A stretch of DNA of 64,000 nucleotides from CAYRNR01 sp964425605 (GTDB lineage: Bacteria; Myxococcota_A; UBA796; UBA9615; CAYRNR01). Where the stretch lies: the NCBI GenBank assembly GCA_964425605.1, contig CAYRNR010000001.1, positions 62,001-126,000 on the forward strand, in the 5' to 3' direction. The notes under the pieces were generated by a model. It had not been told where the DNA came from and did not search any database. It saw only the letters and a list, made by a program, of their open reading frames with translations. Of this stretch, positions 7,856-17,110 are shown in pieces. Every line of letters starts with the position of its first letter. Position 1 is the first letter of the stretch. A program made the translations under genes and the position numbers.

Positions 7856-9541
7856 ATGGTCCACCTCCGCTACGCGCTGCTGCTCACGCTGACCCTCGGC
7901 CTCGCCCTCACGGGCTGCCCCGAGGACGTGCCGGCTGACGACGACGACGACGACGCGGCTGACGACGACGACGTCACCTCGGACGACGACGACGCCACCT
8001 CGGACGACGACGACGACTCCGCGCCGGTGGAGGAGCTCGATCCTCAGCGCATCTTCGACGACGTGGCCTACCTCGCCTCCGACGAGATGGGGGGGCGATC
8101 GCCGGGGACCGACGGAAACGAGGCGGCGCTGGAGTACGTGGAGTCGGTGTTCGAGGAGTACGGGCTGGTGCCGGTGGGAGACGAGGGCGGTTATCGCCAG
8201 GAGTTCAGCTTCGAGCAGTGGCAGCAGCTGGCCCCTGCGGAGCTGGTCCTGGGCGGCGTCGCGACCACCGAAGGCAGCGACTTCGTGGCGTTCTCCAACT
8301 CAGGTTCCGGGGACGTCACCGCCGAGGTGATCTTCGTGGGCTACGGCCTGACCGTGCCGGCCTTCGATCCGGGGACCTACCCCGACTGCCCCTTTGCCGC
8401 CGACGGCTACGACGACTACGCCGCCGTGGACGTCACCGGCAAGATCGCGTTGATGCTGCGCCACGGCCCCCACGACGACGAGGCCTACGCGGACGAGTGC
8501 CCGGGCAACGAGGCCTCCGTGACCGCGGGCGACGCCTGGACCTTCGGGTACAAGGCCGCCAACGCCAGCCTGCACGGCGCCGGCGCGGTGATCCTCGTGG
8601 GCGACTACAACCACGGCGCCTCGCCGGTCGAGGGTTACATCGGCAGCGACTACCTGGTGCCCGACATGCCCATGGTCTCGCCCCGCCGCACCCTGGTGGA
8701 GGACCACGTGGCCGATCTGGAGGCCTGGGCGGGCCAGATCGACGACACGGACTCGCCCGCGTCCCAGGCCACCGGCGTCACGGCCACGGTGACCCTCGAG
8801 GCCGAGCTGGTGGAGGTCGTCACCGCCAACGTCCACGGGGTGATCCCCGGCTCCGATCCCGACCTGGCCGACGAGGTGATCATCTACGGATCCCACATCG
8901 ACCACGTGGGCACCGACGCCGAGGGGACCGTCTACAACGGCGCGGACGACAACGCGTCGGGCAGCGCGGTGATGCTGGAGATGGCGCGGCTGATGGCCCG
9001 CGGCGGCGTGCAACCGGCGCGCACCGTGATGTTCAGCGCCTACAACGCCGAGGAGCTGGGGCTGATCGGCTCGTGCTTCTACACCGAGGAGCCCGTCTAC
9101 CCCCTCGAGGACACCGTGGCCATGTTGAGCATCGACATGGTGGGCGCGGGCGACGGCAGCGGCCTGATCTTCTACGGGGGCACGTACGAGCCGTACTCGT
9201 GGCTGTCCGATCTGGCCGCGGCCGCCACCGACGCCGCTGGCCTGGATCTGTTCGTCGCGCCGATGGAGGCGTCGTTCAACTCCGACCACGGCTGCTTCGC
9301 GTGGGCCGGGGTCCCTGCCATGCTCGCGCTGACCCTGGGGCCCCACGGCTACTACCACACGCCCGAGGACACCATCGACAACATCCTGATCGAGGATCTG
9401 GAGTCCGCGGCGCAGATCCTCTGGGCGACCCTGCAGCCCCTGGCCACGGCCACCGAGGATCAATTCGACGCCGCGAGCGTCCGCGGGACGCCGCCTGCGT
9501 CGCGCCGCGCCGCCGTGGCCCCGCGGGACCGGGACCGCTGA
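7856..9541 (+). CDS. M28-family metallopeptidase lipoprotein
   Basis: This 561-residue lipoprotein (lipobox LTGC, Cys21) has a long Asp-rich linker up to about residue 60, then a zinc aminopeptidase of the M28 group, usually acting on N-terminal residues of peptides outside the cytoplasm. A PA-like insert lies around residues 120-300. The di-zinc ligands can be followed in order: His in YGSHIDHVG, Asp in NGADDNASG, Glu-Glu in NAEELGLIG, Asp in LSIDMVG and His in GYYHTPEDT. The set is complete, so it should be active. The poly-Asp linker is repeated in other lipoproteins of this window. The gene ends five bases before the stop of the convergent radical SAM gene. Confidence 0.88.
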   Translation: MVHLRYALLLTLTLGLALTGCPEDVPADDDDDDAADDDDVTSDDDDATSDDDDDSAPVEELDPQRIFDDVAYLASDEMGGRSPGTDGNEAALEYVESVFEEYGLVPVGDEGGYRQEFSFEQWQQLAPAELVLGGVATTEGSDFVAFSNSGSGDVTAEVIFVGYGLTVPAFDPGTYPDCPFAADGYDDYAAVDVTGKIALMLRHGPHDDEAYADECPGNEASVTAGDAWTFGYKAANASLHGAGAVILVGDYNHGASPVEGYIGSDYLVPDMPMVSPRRTLVEDHVADLEAWAGQIDDTDSPASQATGVTATVTLEAELVEVVTANVHGVIPGSDPDLADEVIIYGSHIDHVGTDAEGTVYNGADDNASGSAVMLEMARLMARGGVQPARTVMFSAYNAEELGLIGSCFYTEEPVYPLEDTVAMLSIDMVGAGDGSGLIFYGGTYEPYSWLSDLAAAATDAAGLDLFVAPMEASFNSDHGCFAWAGVPAMLALTLGPHGYYHTPEDTIDNILIEDLESAAQILWATLQPLATATEDQFDAASVRGTPPASRRAAVAPRDRDR

Positions 9542-9545
9542 TCGA

Positions 9546-10994
9546 TCAGCGGGGCGCTCGTACCTCCCCCATCACCTTCGACGCCACCGACCACAGGGGT
9601 TTGAGCGCCTTGCGCGTGCGGTCATGGGACCTCATCGCCGGGCCGATCCCGTGATCCCAGAGCCGGTACAGCCAGGCCCGCGCCGGGAAGGCCTCCCGGT
9701 GGACCTGGTAGCGGAAGTCCCGGTGGGCGCGGCGGATCTGGCGCCGGGAGAATCCGGGCAGATCGAGGAAGGTGTCGAGGTAGATGTCGTAGCCCCGGGG
9801 ATAGCCGTTGACCCACCCCTGTTCGGCACACAGATCGTGCATGGGCGTGCCGGGGAAGGGCCCGAAGACGAAGAGCATCGGCCCGGAGCCGCCGCTGCGG
9901 GTCATGGGGAGGTTGTCGCGGTAGATGCGGCGGTTGATCTCGATGGTCCTGCTGTGACGCTGCGGCGTCTCGTTGGGGAGCCCGACCATGTTGGTGGTCA
10001 TCACGGCGATCCCGGCGGCGTGCAGGCGGTCACAGGCCTCGACGATCTGATCGGCCGTGGTGCTCTTGTCCAGCTGGTCCATGCGCAGCTGATCGTCTCC
10101 GGAGTCGACCCCCACCCAGACGCAGCTGCAGCCGCCCGCGCGCAGCCCCTGGACCATCTCGTCGTCCACGCGATCCACCCGAGTCATGATGTCGAAGGTC
10201 ACGCGGTCCAGGCTGGCCATCCGGTCGCAGAACCGCAGGGCCCAGTCCTTGTCCCAGGTGAAGGTGTCGTCGCGGAAGTACACGTGCTCCACCCGGTGGC
10301 GGCGCATCAGGTAGTGCACCTCCTCCATCACGTGGTCCACGGACCGCATCCGCGTGTAGGTGCCTCCCTGGCGGCGCCGCAGGTCGGCGTTGGAGCAGAA
10401 CGTGCAGCTGAAGGGGCAGCCGCGGCCGGCGACGAGGCACGGCACGCGGCGGTTCACGTCCAGGATTCCCTCCATGTCCTGGCCCTCGTAGTCGACCATG
10501 GGCAGGGAGTCGAGATCGGCGATGTAGTCCACGGCTGGGTTGCTGTGCAGCTGGCCGCCGTCGAGGAAGTGCAGGCCCGGCGCGGATCGGCCGTCTCCGC
10601 CACCCTCCAGGTCCTCGAGGTACGCGCGCAGCGCCAGCTCGCCCTCGCCCACGAGGACACCGTCGGCGCCGGACGCCCGCAGGGAATCCTCGGGGCACAG
10701 CGTGGCGTGCCACCCCCCCAGCAGGACCGGCGCCCGCGGAGCGTGGACTCGCGCCGCCGCGACCACGTCGGCGAAGTACGGCGCCTGGTTGGCCGCGCCG
10801 TTCATGCCCACCACGTCGGGCCGGTGATCCCGCAGGACCTGATCGAGCCGGCGAAGGTCCGCCTCGCGGTTCACCTCGGCCACCTGCACGTCGTGGCCGT
10901 GCAGCTTCAGGTATGCCGACAGCGCTCCGCTCCCGATGCTGAAGACCCTCGAGAACGGCGTGCGCAGGTTCAGCGAGAACAGCAGTACACGCAT
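9546..10994 (-). CDS. B12-binding radical SAM protein (A)
   Basis: This 482-residue protein has an N-terminal cobalamin-binding Rossmann domain (MRVLLFSLNLRTPFSRV to about residue 150) and a radical SAM barrel with the iron-sulfur motif CPFSCTFC (CxxxCxxC) near residue 190. Enzymes of this layout methylate or rearrange unactivated carbons using SAM and cobalamin. The classical DxHxxG cobalamin motif is not evident, as in many members, so the cofactor is assumed from family. The ORF is open far upstream, but MRVLLFSLN is the natural domain start. It is divergent from radical SAM gene B across a 210-bp gap. The product is unknown; the C-terminal 110 residues are Arg-rich. Confidence 0.82.
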   Translation of the reverse strand: MRVLLFSLNLRTPFSRVFSIGSGALSAYLKLHGHDVQVAEVNREADLRRLDQVLRDHRPDVVGMNGAANQAPYFADVVAAARVHAPRAPVLLGGWHATLCPEDSLRASGADGVLVGEGELALRAYLEDLEGGGDGRSAPGLHFLDGGQLHSNPAVDYIADLDSLPMVDYEGQDMEGILDVNRRVPCLVAGRGCPFSCTFCSNADLRRRQGGTYTRMRSVDHVMEEVHYLMRRHRVEHVYFRDDTFTWDKDWALRFCDRMASLDRVTFDIMTRVDRVDDEMVQGLRAGGCSCVWVGVDSGDDQLRMDQLDKSTTADQIVEACDRLHAAGIAVMTTNMVGLPNETPQRHSRTIEINRRIYRDNLPMTRSGGSGPMLFVFGPFPGTPMHDLCAEQGWVNGYPRGYDIYLDTFLDLPGFSRRQIRRAHRDFRYQVHREAFPARAWLYRLWDHGIGPAMRSHDRTRKALKPLWSVASKVMGEVRAPR

Positions 10995-11048
10995 GGTTTC
11001 GATGCGGCGATCCACCCTCGGCGCGCCGCACCCCTCACGACCCATGTT

Positions 11049-11061
11049 AATGACCATCATT
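11049..11061. promoter_or_regulatory. Short dyad between two divergent radical SAM genes
   Basis: AATGACCATCATT has 5-bp inverted arms around three bases, inside the AT-richer part of the 210-bp divergent gap between radical SAM genes A and B. It may be an operator shared by both; the arms are short and could arise by chance. Confidence 0.25.
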
Positions 11062-11168
11062 GGAGTGGAGAAAGAAAATTGTCCCCGAAGTTGAAACGCG
11101 TACGTCTGTCCCGACGTGAGGTTGTGCCTGGTGATTTCGGGGGTGGCCAGCGACGTCACGGCCTCGCC

Positions 11169-11196
11169 TTGCGTATTTCCGCGCCGAACCCATAAT
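11169..11196 (+). promoter_or_regulatory. Likely promoter of radical SAM gene B, very close to its start
   Basis: TTGCGT (11169-11174), 16 bases, then CATAAT (11191-11196). The ATG at 11205 begins eight bases after the -10 element and an in-frame GTG five bases after it. Transcription would thus begin at or next to the start codon. Confidence 0.45.
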
Positions 11197-11204
11197 CGCT
11201 GGTG

Positions 11205-12644
11205 ATGCGCGTCCACCTCGTCGCACCCGCGAGCCGCAGCGTCCTGAACTCCCGGGTCTACGCCCGCTTTCAGCCGTGCCTGCTCCCCATGTCGCTGGCC
11301 TATCTGGGCGCCGTACTGCGCCAGGACGGCCACGGGGTCACGCTGAGGGACCAGTCCGCCGACCTGCGCCCCAACGCCGAGATCCTCGCGGAGATCGCGC
11401 GTGTGGAGCCGGACCTGCTGGGGCTCAGCGTGCTCACCGAGTCCTGGAGCAACGTGCTGGAGCTGGTCGAGCAGGTGCGCTCCCGCTGGCCGTCCCTGCC
11501 CATCGTCCTGGGCAACACGCACGCGGCGTTCTTCGCCGAGGAGGTGCTGCAGCGCGGTCTCGCGGACCACGTGGTTCGGGGCGAGGGCGAACAGACCCTG
11601 GCCGAGCTGGCGCGCTGCCTCGACGGCGACGGCGACCTGGGAGACGTGGCCGGGCTCAGCTTCCGCCACGACGGTGAGATCGTCCACAACCCCGACCGGC
11701 GCCCCATCGCCGATCTCGACGCCCTGCCGCTGCCGGCGTGGGACCTGATGGACCGGGGGGCCTGGCGCTACCAGCGTTTCCCCCTGGTGGGCCTCTCCTC
11801 GGCGCCTGCGCCCTTGATGGCCTCGCGCGGCTGCCCCTACAGCTGCTCGTTCTGCTCCCAGGACAAGTGGACCATGGGGTTTCGGCGGCGCAGCGTGGAG
11901 CGGGTCGTGGACGAGGTGGCGGTGGACGTCGAGCAGTACGGCTTCCGCACCTTCGGGTTCAACGACGCCTACTTCCCGTGGGACCGCGAGTCCGGCCTGG
12001 AGTTCTGCGAGCGGTTGCGCGCGTATCCCTGGCACGACGACGTCCGCTGGGTCACCGAGATGCGGGTGGACAGGCTCGACGACGAGCAGGTGCGCGCCAT
12101 GGCCGGCGCCGGCCTCCACGCCATGATCCTCGGCTTCGAGTCGGGCAACGAGGCCGTCCTGCGCGAGACGGGGAAGGGGACCACCCTGGAGCAGGGCCGG
12201 GAGGCGGCGCGGCTGCTGCGCCGCCACGGGGTGCTGGCCATCGGCCTGTTCATGCTCGGGCTCCCCGGCGAGACCCCGCAGACCGCGCGGGACACCCTGC
12301 GGTTCGCCCGGGATTGCGAGCTGGACATCGCCAAGTTCTCCATCACCATCCCCTACCCGGGCTCCCCCTTGTGGGAATTGCTGGGGCGGACGGCGATGCC
12401 GTCGGGTGACGAATGTGATCGGTTCACGTCGTGGTTCGACTGGACCGGAGCCGGTTCGACGCCGATCTGGACCCCGGAGGGCCTCGACGCCGCGGAGCTG
12501 GTCCGGCTGCAGCGGCGGGGGATGCTCGAGTTCTACGCCCGCCCCTCCTACGTGGCGCGGGTCCTACGAGCCGGGTTGTTCTCCCCCGGGGAGATCCTGC
12601 GCGGTGGTCGGATCATGCTGTCGCGGGCGGTCCGTGGCCGCTGA
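11205..12644 (+). CDS. B12-binding radical SAM protein (B)
   Basis: This 479-residue protein has a cobalamin-binding-type domain from MRVHLVAPASRS to about residue 140, with PMSLAYLGAVLRQDGH, and a radical SAM barrel with CPYSCSFC at about residue 212. It ends with a C-terminal region of about 100 residues typical of the family. A GTG codon lies directly before the ATG and could also start translation. There is little or no Shine-Dalgarno; the promoter-like element is so close that the message may be leaderless. It is divergent from the related gene A and overlaps the end of the convergent beta-propeller gene by 81 bp. Its substrate is unknown. Confidence 0.82.
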   Translation: MRVHLVAPASRSVLNSRVYARFQPCLLPMSLAYLGAVLRQDGHGVTLRDQSADLRPNAEILAEIARVEPDLLGLSVLTESWSNVLELVEQVRSRWPSLPIVLGNTHAAFFAEEVLQRGLADHVVRGEGEQTLAELARCLDGDGDLGDVAGLSFRHDGEIVHNPDRRPIADLDALPLPAWDLMDRGAWRYQRFPLVGLSSAPAPLMASRGCPYSCSFCSQDKWTMGFRRRSVERVVDEVAVDVEQYGFRTFGFNDAYFPWDRESGLEFCERLRAYPWHDDVRWVTEMRVDRLDDEQVRAMAGAGLHAMILGFESGNEAVLRETGKGTTLEQGREAARLLRRHGVLAIGLFMLGLPGETPQTARDTLRFARDCELDIAKFSITIPYPGSPLWELLGRTAMPSGDECDRFTSWFDWTGAGSTPIWTPEGLDAAELVRLQRRGMLEFYARPSYVARVLRAGLFSPGEILRGGRIMLSRAVRGR

Positions 12645-14597
12645 GGTGGGATCGATCCGGTAGATACCGCAGTCCGTGCCCACCACCACCCGCCCCTCGG
12701 AATCCGCGGCCAGGCTCCTCGCCTCGCCACACAGGGCGTACGACGTGCGGGCGTGGGGGGGGGCGGCGTCCACCGACCACACCAGCCCACTGTAGGCGGC
12801 CGCGGCCCAGATCCGGTCGTGGACCGGCTCGTAGATCAGGTCGCGCACACCGAACGACAGGCGCACCTGCCCCCGGACCTCGAAGGTCCGGGCGTCGAGG
12901 AGTATGGCGCCACCTTCGAGGAATCGTCCGAGCCACAGGGTGTCCCGCCGGGGATCCAGGGCGAGGGTCCAGTTGAACGGTCCCACCCGCCGCTCCCGGA
13001 GGACGCGCCCGCTGGGCCAGTGGAAGGCGCGCAGGTTGGGATGGCCCAGCAGCATCACCCCGTACAGTTCGGTGCCGTCGGGTGAGAACGCACCCGCCTC
13101 GAGCCCCGATCCGAGGGGGACCTGCGCGACGACGCGCTCCTCCCCAGGACGGAAGACCGGGAGGGAGGACTGCTGTTCGCAGCCCACGAGTAGATCCCCG
13201 GGGGCGGCCCCGATCGCGGCCACGGCGCCCGGGGGTACCGGCAACCAGGCGGTCACCGAACATTCGCCCAGGGGCACGTACCGCGTAGGGGGCCACGCGT
13301 CGCCCACGGGCATCAGCCCCAGCCCGAGCTCGTCCTTGTCCACGTTGACCCACGCCGATCCCGCTGCAGGACCGCGCACGACCTCCACCTTGTCCTGCAC
13401 GGACCAGGAGTCCGGATCGCTGTGGCGAGGCGCCGTGGAGCGCGTCCACGCGTCTCTGGGGGACCAGCTGCGGTGTTCCCCGTCGCCCGGGGTCAGGACG
13501 CCGACGCGGTTCTCCTCGCGCACGGTGTAGATGACCTCGCCGGACGAGGGGGAGACCACCAGCGAGAAGGTGCCCCGGCGCGGATCGAGCTGCTCCACCC
13601 CCGCGGGCAGGGTCGGTGGCACCGTCCACATCTGCACGGACAGGGTGCGCAGGGCACACACCACGGCCAGCAGCAGCGCCGGCGCCAGCGCGGCGACGGC
13701 GCGGCGCGGGTCCAGCGGTATGCGGGGAATCATCGGGCCGCTGAGGGCGGCTCGGAGCCAGGGTGTAGCGAAGGTCGCCAGGAGCAGGACACCCGCGGCG
13801 GAGAGCCCGCGCGCCACGATCAGGTGGGGGGCGTGGGCGAGCCAGCCCTGCAGGAGCGCCGCGCCCAACGCCACAGCAGCGACCACGGCCCACCGCCAGG
13901 TCGGTGTCGCGCGGGCGAGCGCGACCGCGCGCTCGCGCTGGAGCCCGACCACGAGCCCTGCGGCGCCCAGCCAGATCCCCCCGGAGAGCCAGGCCGAGCG
14001 CGCCGGCCCGGCCAGCCATGGGCTGCGCAGGGCCAGCAGCGGGCTGTCGGGATCGGAGCCGAGCTCCATGATCGCGCCCGCTGCGAGGACGACACCCACG
14101 GACAGGGCCACCGTCGTCGCGGTCACGGCGGGACGCCGGTCGTGTTGCGGCTCGACCGTCGCCCCGGTCCCGACCGCCCAGCCCGCGATCAGCGCGCCGA
14201 GCAACAACCAGGGATCCGTGGCCAGGGCCAGCGCGAATGCCCAGGGAATCAGGGCCAGCGCCCACAGCGCGGCGATCCACTGGACGACCGCGCCGAACCT
14301 CGACAGCGGTCGCGGCAGCCGCCTGGCGTGGCGGGAGATCAGGTGGACCATCACCCAGACGGCGGCGGTGACCAGGACCACCACCAGGGACGAGCCTTGC
14401 AGGGGATTCCCCAGTAGCGGTGAGGTCAGGCGGAGGAGCAGCTGGCACGCGGCGTGGAGCTGCCACGCTCCGGCCTCGGTCCAGGTGCCGGTGGCCAGCG
14501 CGATCACCGCCGGGGCGCACGCCAGCGGCAGGAGCAGCCACGCGGCCGCCCTGACCGCGGCGCCCATCCTGTGATCCCTGCGCGGCAGCGAGCCCAT
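12564..14597 (-). CDS. Multi-spanning membrane protein with C-terminal beta-propeller
   Basis: This 677-residue protein has about nine to eleven hydrophobic segments in residues 1-330, then a soluble part of about 340 residues made of WD/YVTN-like repeats such as GAFSPDGTELYGVML, WTLALDPRRDTLWLGRF and LAADSEGRVVVGTDCGIYRID. The propeller should face the periplasm. No known enzyme family was recognised for the membrane part. The ATG comes one base after the stop of the upstream YfhO-like gene, so the two are translationally coupled and probably act together. A second Met at residue 11 could also be the start. The last 81 bp overlap radical SAM gene B on the other strand. Confidence 0.65.
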   Translation of the reverse strand: MGSLPRRDHRMGAAVRAAAWLLLPLACAPAVIALATGTWTEAGAWQLHAACQLLLRLTSPLLGNPLQGSSLVVVLVTAAVWVMVHLISRHARRLPRPLSRFGAVVQWIAALWALALIPWAFALALATDPWLLLGALIAGWAVGTGATVEPQHDRRPAVTATTVALSVGVVLAAGAIMELGSDPDSPLLALRSPWLAGPARSAWLSGGIWLGAAGLVVGLQRERAVALARATPTWRWAVVAAVALGAALLQGWLAHAPHLIVARGLSAAGVLLLATFATPWLRAALSGPMIPRIPLDPRRAVAALAPALLLAVVCALRTLSVQMWTVPPTLPAGVEQLDPRRGTFSLVVSPSSGEVIYTVREENRVGVLTPGDGEHRSWSPRDAWTRSTAPRHSDPDSWSVQDKVEVVRGPAAGSAWVNVDKDELGLGLMPVGDAWPPTRYVPLGECSVTAWLPVPPGAVAAIGAAPGDLLVGCEQQSSLPVFRPGEERVVAQVPLGSGLEAGAFSPDGTELYGVMLLGHPNLRAFHWPSGRVLRERRVGPFNWTLALDPRRDTLWLGRFLEGGAILLDARTFEVRGQVRLSFGVRDLIYEPVHDRIWAAAAYSGLVWSVDAAPPHARTSYALCGEARSLAADSEGRVVVGTDCGIYRIDPTSAATDRPRQHDPTTAQDLPGGEQPGS

Positions 14598-14598
14598 G

Positions 14599-16938
14599 TC
14601 AGCCCCCCCCCGGCGACTTCCGTCGACGCCCGGCGTGGGAGGCCAGGCCCAGTCCGGCGAGGAACAACCAGGCGCAGCCGGCGATAGCCAGGCCTGGGAA
14701 CAACCCAGGCGGACGGAACCTCAGGTCCAGCTCGTGCTCGCCCGCGGGTATCGCGACGCCCATGTGGACCATGTTCACCGGGAAGGGCTCGAGGCGGGCG
14801 CCCGATCCATCCCTGATCTGCCAGCCGGGGTGGATGTTCTGGCGGATCACCACGACCGTGGGCTCGTCGGCATTCACGACGACGCGCTGGACGTCTCTGC
14901 ACTCCAGCGACGTCGGGACGGCGGGCTGCGCCACGGGGGGATCGGCCTCGACCACGGCGGCGCCGGTGGGGTCGAACGGGCTGGCCAGCACCCGCGCGGG
15001 CAGCCCGTCACGCGATGTCTCGACCTCCAGGCTGGAGGGGGCGTAGCACGGGGGCGCGACGTCGTCGTGGGTCGCGAAGACCTCCCGGCGACCCACGGCG
15101 ACCCGGACGCCCCCCAGCGCCATCACGCGGTACCCCAACCCGTCGGGCGGCGCGAAGAGGCGGCGGACGTGGGCCGGGTCCACGTCCTCCCAGCGCGCCC
15201 CGCTGTCCTGGTCCGCGACGAGCTCCTCGGCCAGGGGCCGCAGCAGGGCAACGATCCGCTGCGGGGGCATCTTGGCGCGCCCGGTCAGGTTCCTCAGGCC
15301 GTGGCGTACCCCCGCGTAGACCGGCCAGCGACGGTTCAGCAGGTACGCGCCACGCCCGGGCTCGAGCTCGTCGGAGGCGCCCTCGTCGTCGTACTCCTGC
15401 TCCTCGCCTGGGGTGTAGAGGAATCCCTGGACGTCGCTGAGATCGGTGACGTCCAGGTAGGAGTCGGAGAGGACGGCCAGATCTGCTGACGGGATCGGCT
15501 CACGCAGCGCCAGCCGCTCGGAGGGTACGGCCACGTGGAGCTGAACGGCGATCAGCACCAGGTCCGCCATGGCCACGGCGAACAGGGCCTGCGTGCGCGC
15601 CCCCGGGGAGAGGCGCCGTGTCCAGACGAGCCAGCCGGCGAGGCCGATGGCGGCGAGGCTCACCGCCGCGCTGCGGAGATAGAGCTGCCAGTGGTGATCC
15701 GTGGAGAACAGGTGGCCGCCGGCGGCGCAGCGGAGCACGACCCCGGCGACGAGGATTCCCAGCACCACACCCCCGGGGCTCCGCAGACCGGCCAGCAGGG
15801 CGTCCCTGCCGCCCCGAGCGAGCCGCTCGAAGCCGCTGGCGGCGAGGACCGTGGCCAGGAACACACCCAGCCCCGTGTAGATGTCGTTGATCGGGTGGGT
15901 GACGAGCAGCAGCGGCGCGAACAGCCAGCGGACGCCGGCGATCCCGGAGGCCAGGGAGGCCGAGACCAGCACCAGGGCCATCCAGCCCAGGCGGTGCAGG
16001 GGCCGCGGCAGGCCGCGCAGGGTCAGCAGCAGGGTCGCGGCGAGGACGGCGCCGATCCCGATGTCCGGGTCCAGGAACAACGGCTTGGGCGCCACGAACC
16101 CCACCACGTTCCACAAACCCAGGGCCGCGTGCGCGGTGCCCGAGAGCGTCTCCAGCCGGCTCATGCCCGGGAGATGGCCACTGACCTCGAGGACGTAGGG
16201 CAGGAATCCGGGGCAGCCGGCGGCCAGACCCAGCGCGAGGCTCGCCCACCCCCACTGGGGCCGGCCCCAGCGGACCAGGGTCCAGATCCCGAAGGCGGCG
16301 AGGCAGGCCGAGGTGGTCCGCAGGTGACAGCCAAGCATCAACAGGGCCAGCGCGGCCGCCACGAGGGCGGCCCAGGCGACCCGGCGCCGCGTCGTGGACG
16401 ACGACTGCAGCCGCTCGTAGCCGCCGATGGCCACCGGGAACCAGACCAGCAGGGGCAGGGAGTCCGCCCAGAAGTCCACGTAGTGCAGCGTGCCGATGGG
16501 GCCGACGGCCACGGCGGCGCCGGCGAGGGTCGCGGGGATCGCCGAGACGCCGAAGGTGCGCGCCATCCACCGGAACGCGAACAGGCCTCCCACCGAATGC
16601 AGCCCAAAGGCCACGGGGAATGCGGCCCACGGGGGCACGACCAGCAGCAGGGCCGCGGCCGGATAGAACGGCCCCATGGGGATCACGTCGGCGAACAGGC
16701 TGACCCCCCCCAGCTTGCCGGGGACGAACCAGGGCGACACCCCCTCGACCACCGCGTACCGCAACCACTCCCAGGCGGAGATCTTGTGGTAGAGGGTGTC
16801 GTCGGGCAGGTCCACGCCGTCGCCGAACCACAGGGGCGCGGCCGGGAACACCACGCACAGCACGGCGATGCCCAGGGCCAGGTGCGTCGAGGAGACGCTC
16901 CACGACGGCCTGCGATCGCCATGACGATCTCGCTGCAT
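14599..16938 (-). CDS. YfhO-like multi-spanning membrane protein (1)
   Basis: This 779-residue protein has about twelve transmembrane segments and a C-terminal periplasmic beta-domain. It resembles the YfhO family, GT-C-like membrane proteins linked in Bacillus to glycosylation of cell-surface polymers. Shared features are the loop after TM1 (WFVPGKLGGVSLFADVIPMGPFYP) and, near the C-terminus, VVIRQNIHPGWQI, the family's conserved NxxPGW-type motif. The start at MQRDRHGD has GGAG eight bases upstream; longer in-frame starts at 16974 and 17004 are less likely. It leads a two-gene operon with the beta-propeller protein. Glycosyl transfer is inferred from the family, not shown. Confidence 0.72.
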   Translation of the reverse strand: MQRDRHGDRRPSWSVSSTHLALGIAVLCVVFPAAPLWFGDGVDLPDDTLYHKISAWEWLRYAVVEGVSPWFVPGKLGGVSLFADVIPMGPFYPAAALLLVVPPWAAFPVAFGLHSVGGLFAFRWMARTFGVSAIPATLAGAAVAVGPIGTLHYVDFWADSLPLLVWFPVAIGGYERLQSSSTTRRRVAWAALVAAALALLMLGCHLRTTSACLAAFGIWTLVRWGRPQWGWASLALGLAAGCPGFLPYVLEVSGHLPGMSRLETLSGTAHAALGLWNVVGFVAPKPLFLDPDIGIGAVLAATLLLTLRGLPRPLHRLGWMALVLVSASLASGIAGVRWLFAPLLLVTHPINDIYTGLGVFLATVLAASGFERLARGGRDALLAGLRSPGGVVLGILVAGVVLRCAAGGHLFSTDHHWQLYLRSAAVSLAAIGLAGWLVWTRRLSPGARTQALFAVAMADLVLIAVQLHVAVPSERLALREPIPSADLAVLSDSYLDVTDLSDVQGFLYTPGEEQEYDDEGASDELEPGRGAYLLNRRWPVYAGVRHGLRNLTGRAKMPPQRIVALLRPLAEELVADQDSGARWEDVDPAHVRRLFAPPDGLGYRVMALGGVRVAVGRREVFATHDDVAPPCYAPSSLEVETSRDGLPARVLASPFDPTGAAVVEADPPVAQPAVPTSLECRDVQRVVVNADEPTVVVIRQNIHPGWQIRDGSGARLEPFPVNMVHMGVAIPAGEHELDLRFRPPGLFPGLAIAGCAWLFLAGLGLASHAGRRRKSPGGG

Positions 16939-17089
16939 GAGTGGATCTCCACCGCGCCTTCGCGGGCCCGCCATCCGCACCCGCGCGCTGTGCTCGCGCG
17001 GCACCCGGGCTCCATTCTAGCAACGCGCCGATCGGCGGGTCCCATCGGGAGCTTCGGCGCCCTCGTTTCCGGAGCTCGGACCTCGATGC

Positions 17090-17095
17090 TATAGT
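17090..17095 (+). promoter_or_regulatory. -10-like element before the first ferric-reductase-like gene
   Basis: TATAGT lies 15 bases before the ATG at 17111. No convincing -35 element is visible. The leader would be about eight bases and has no Shine-Dalgarno. Confidence 0.35.
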
Positions 17096-17110
17096 CGTTT
17101 CACACCCCGA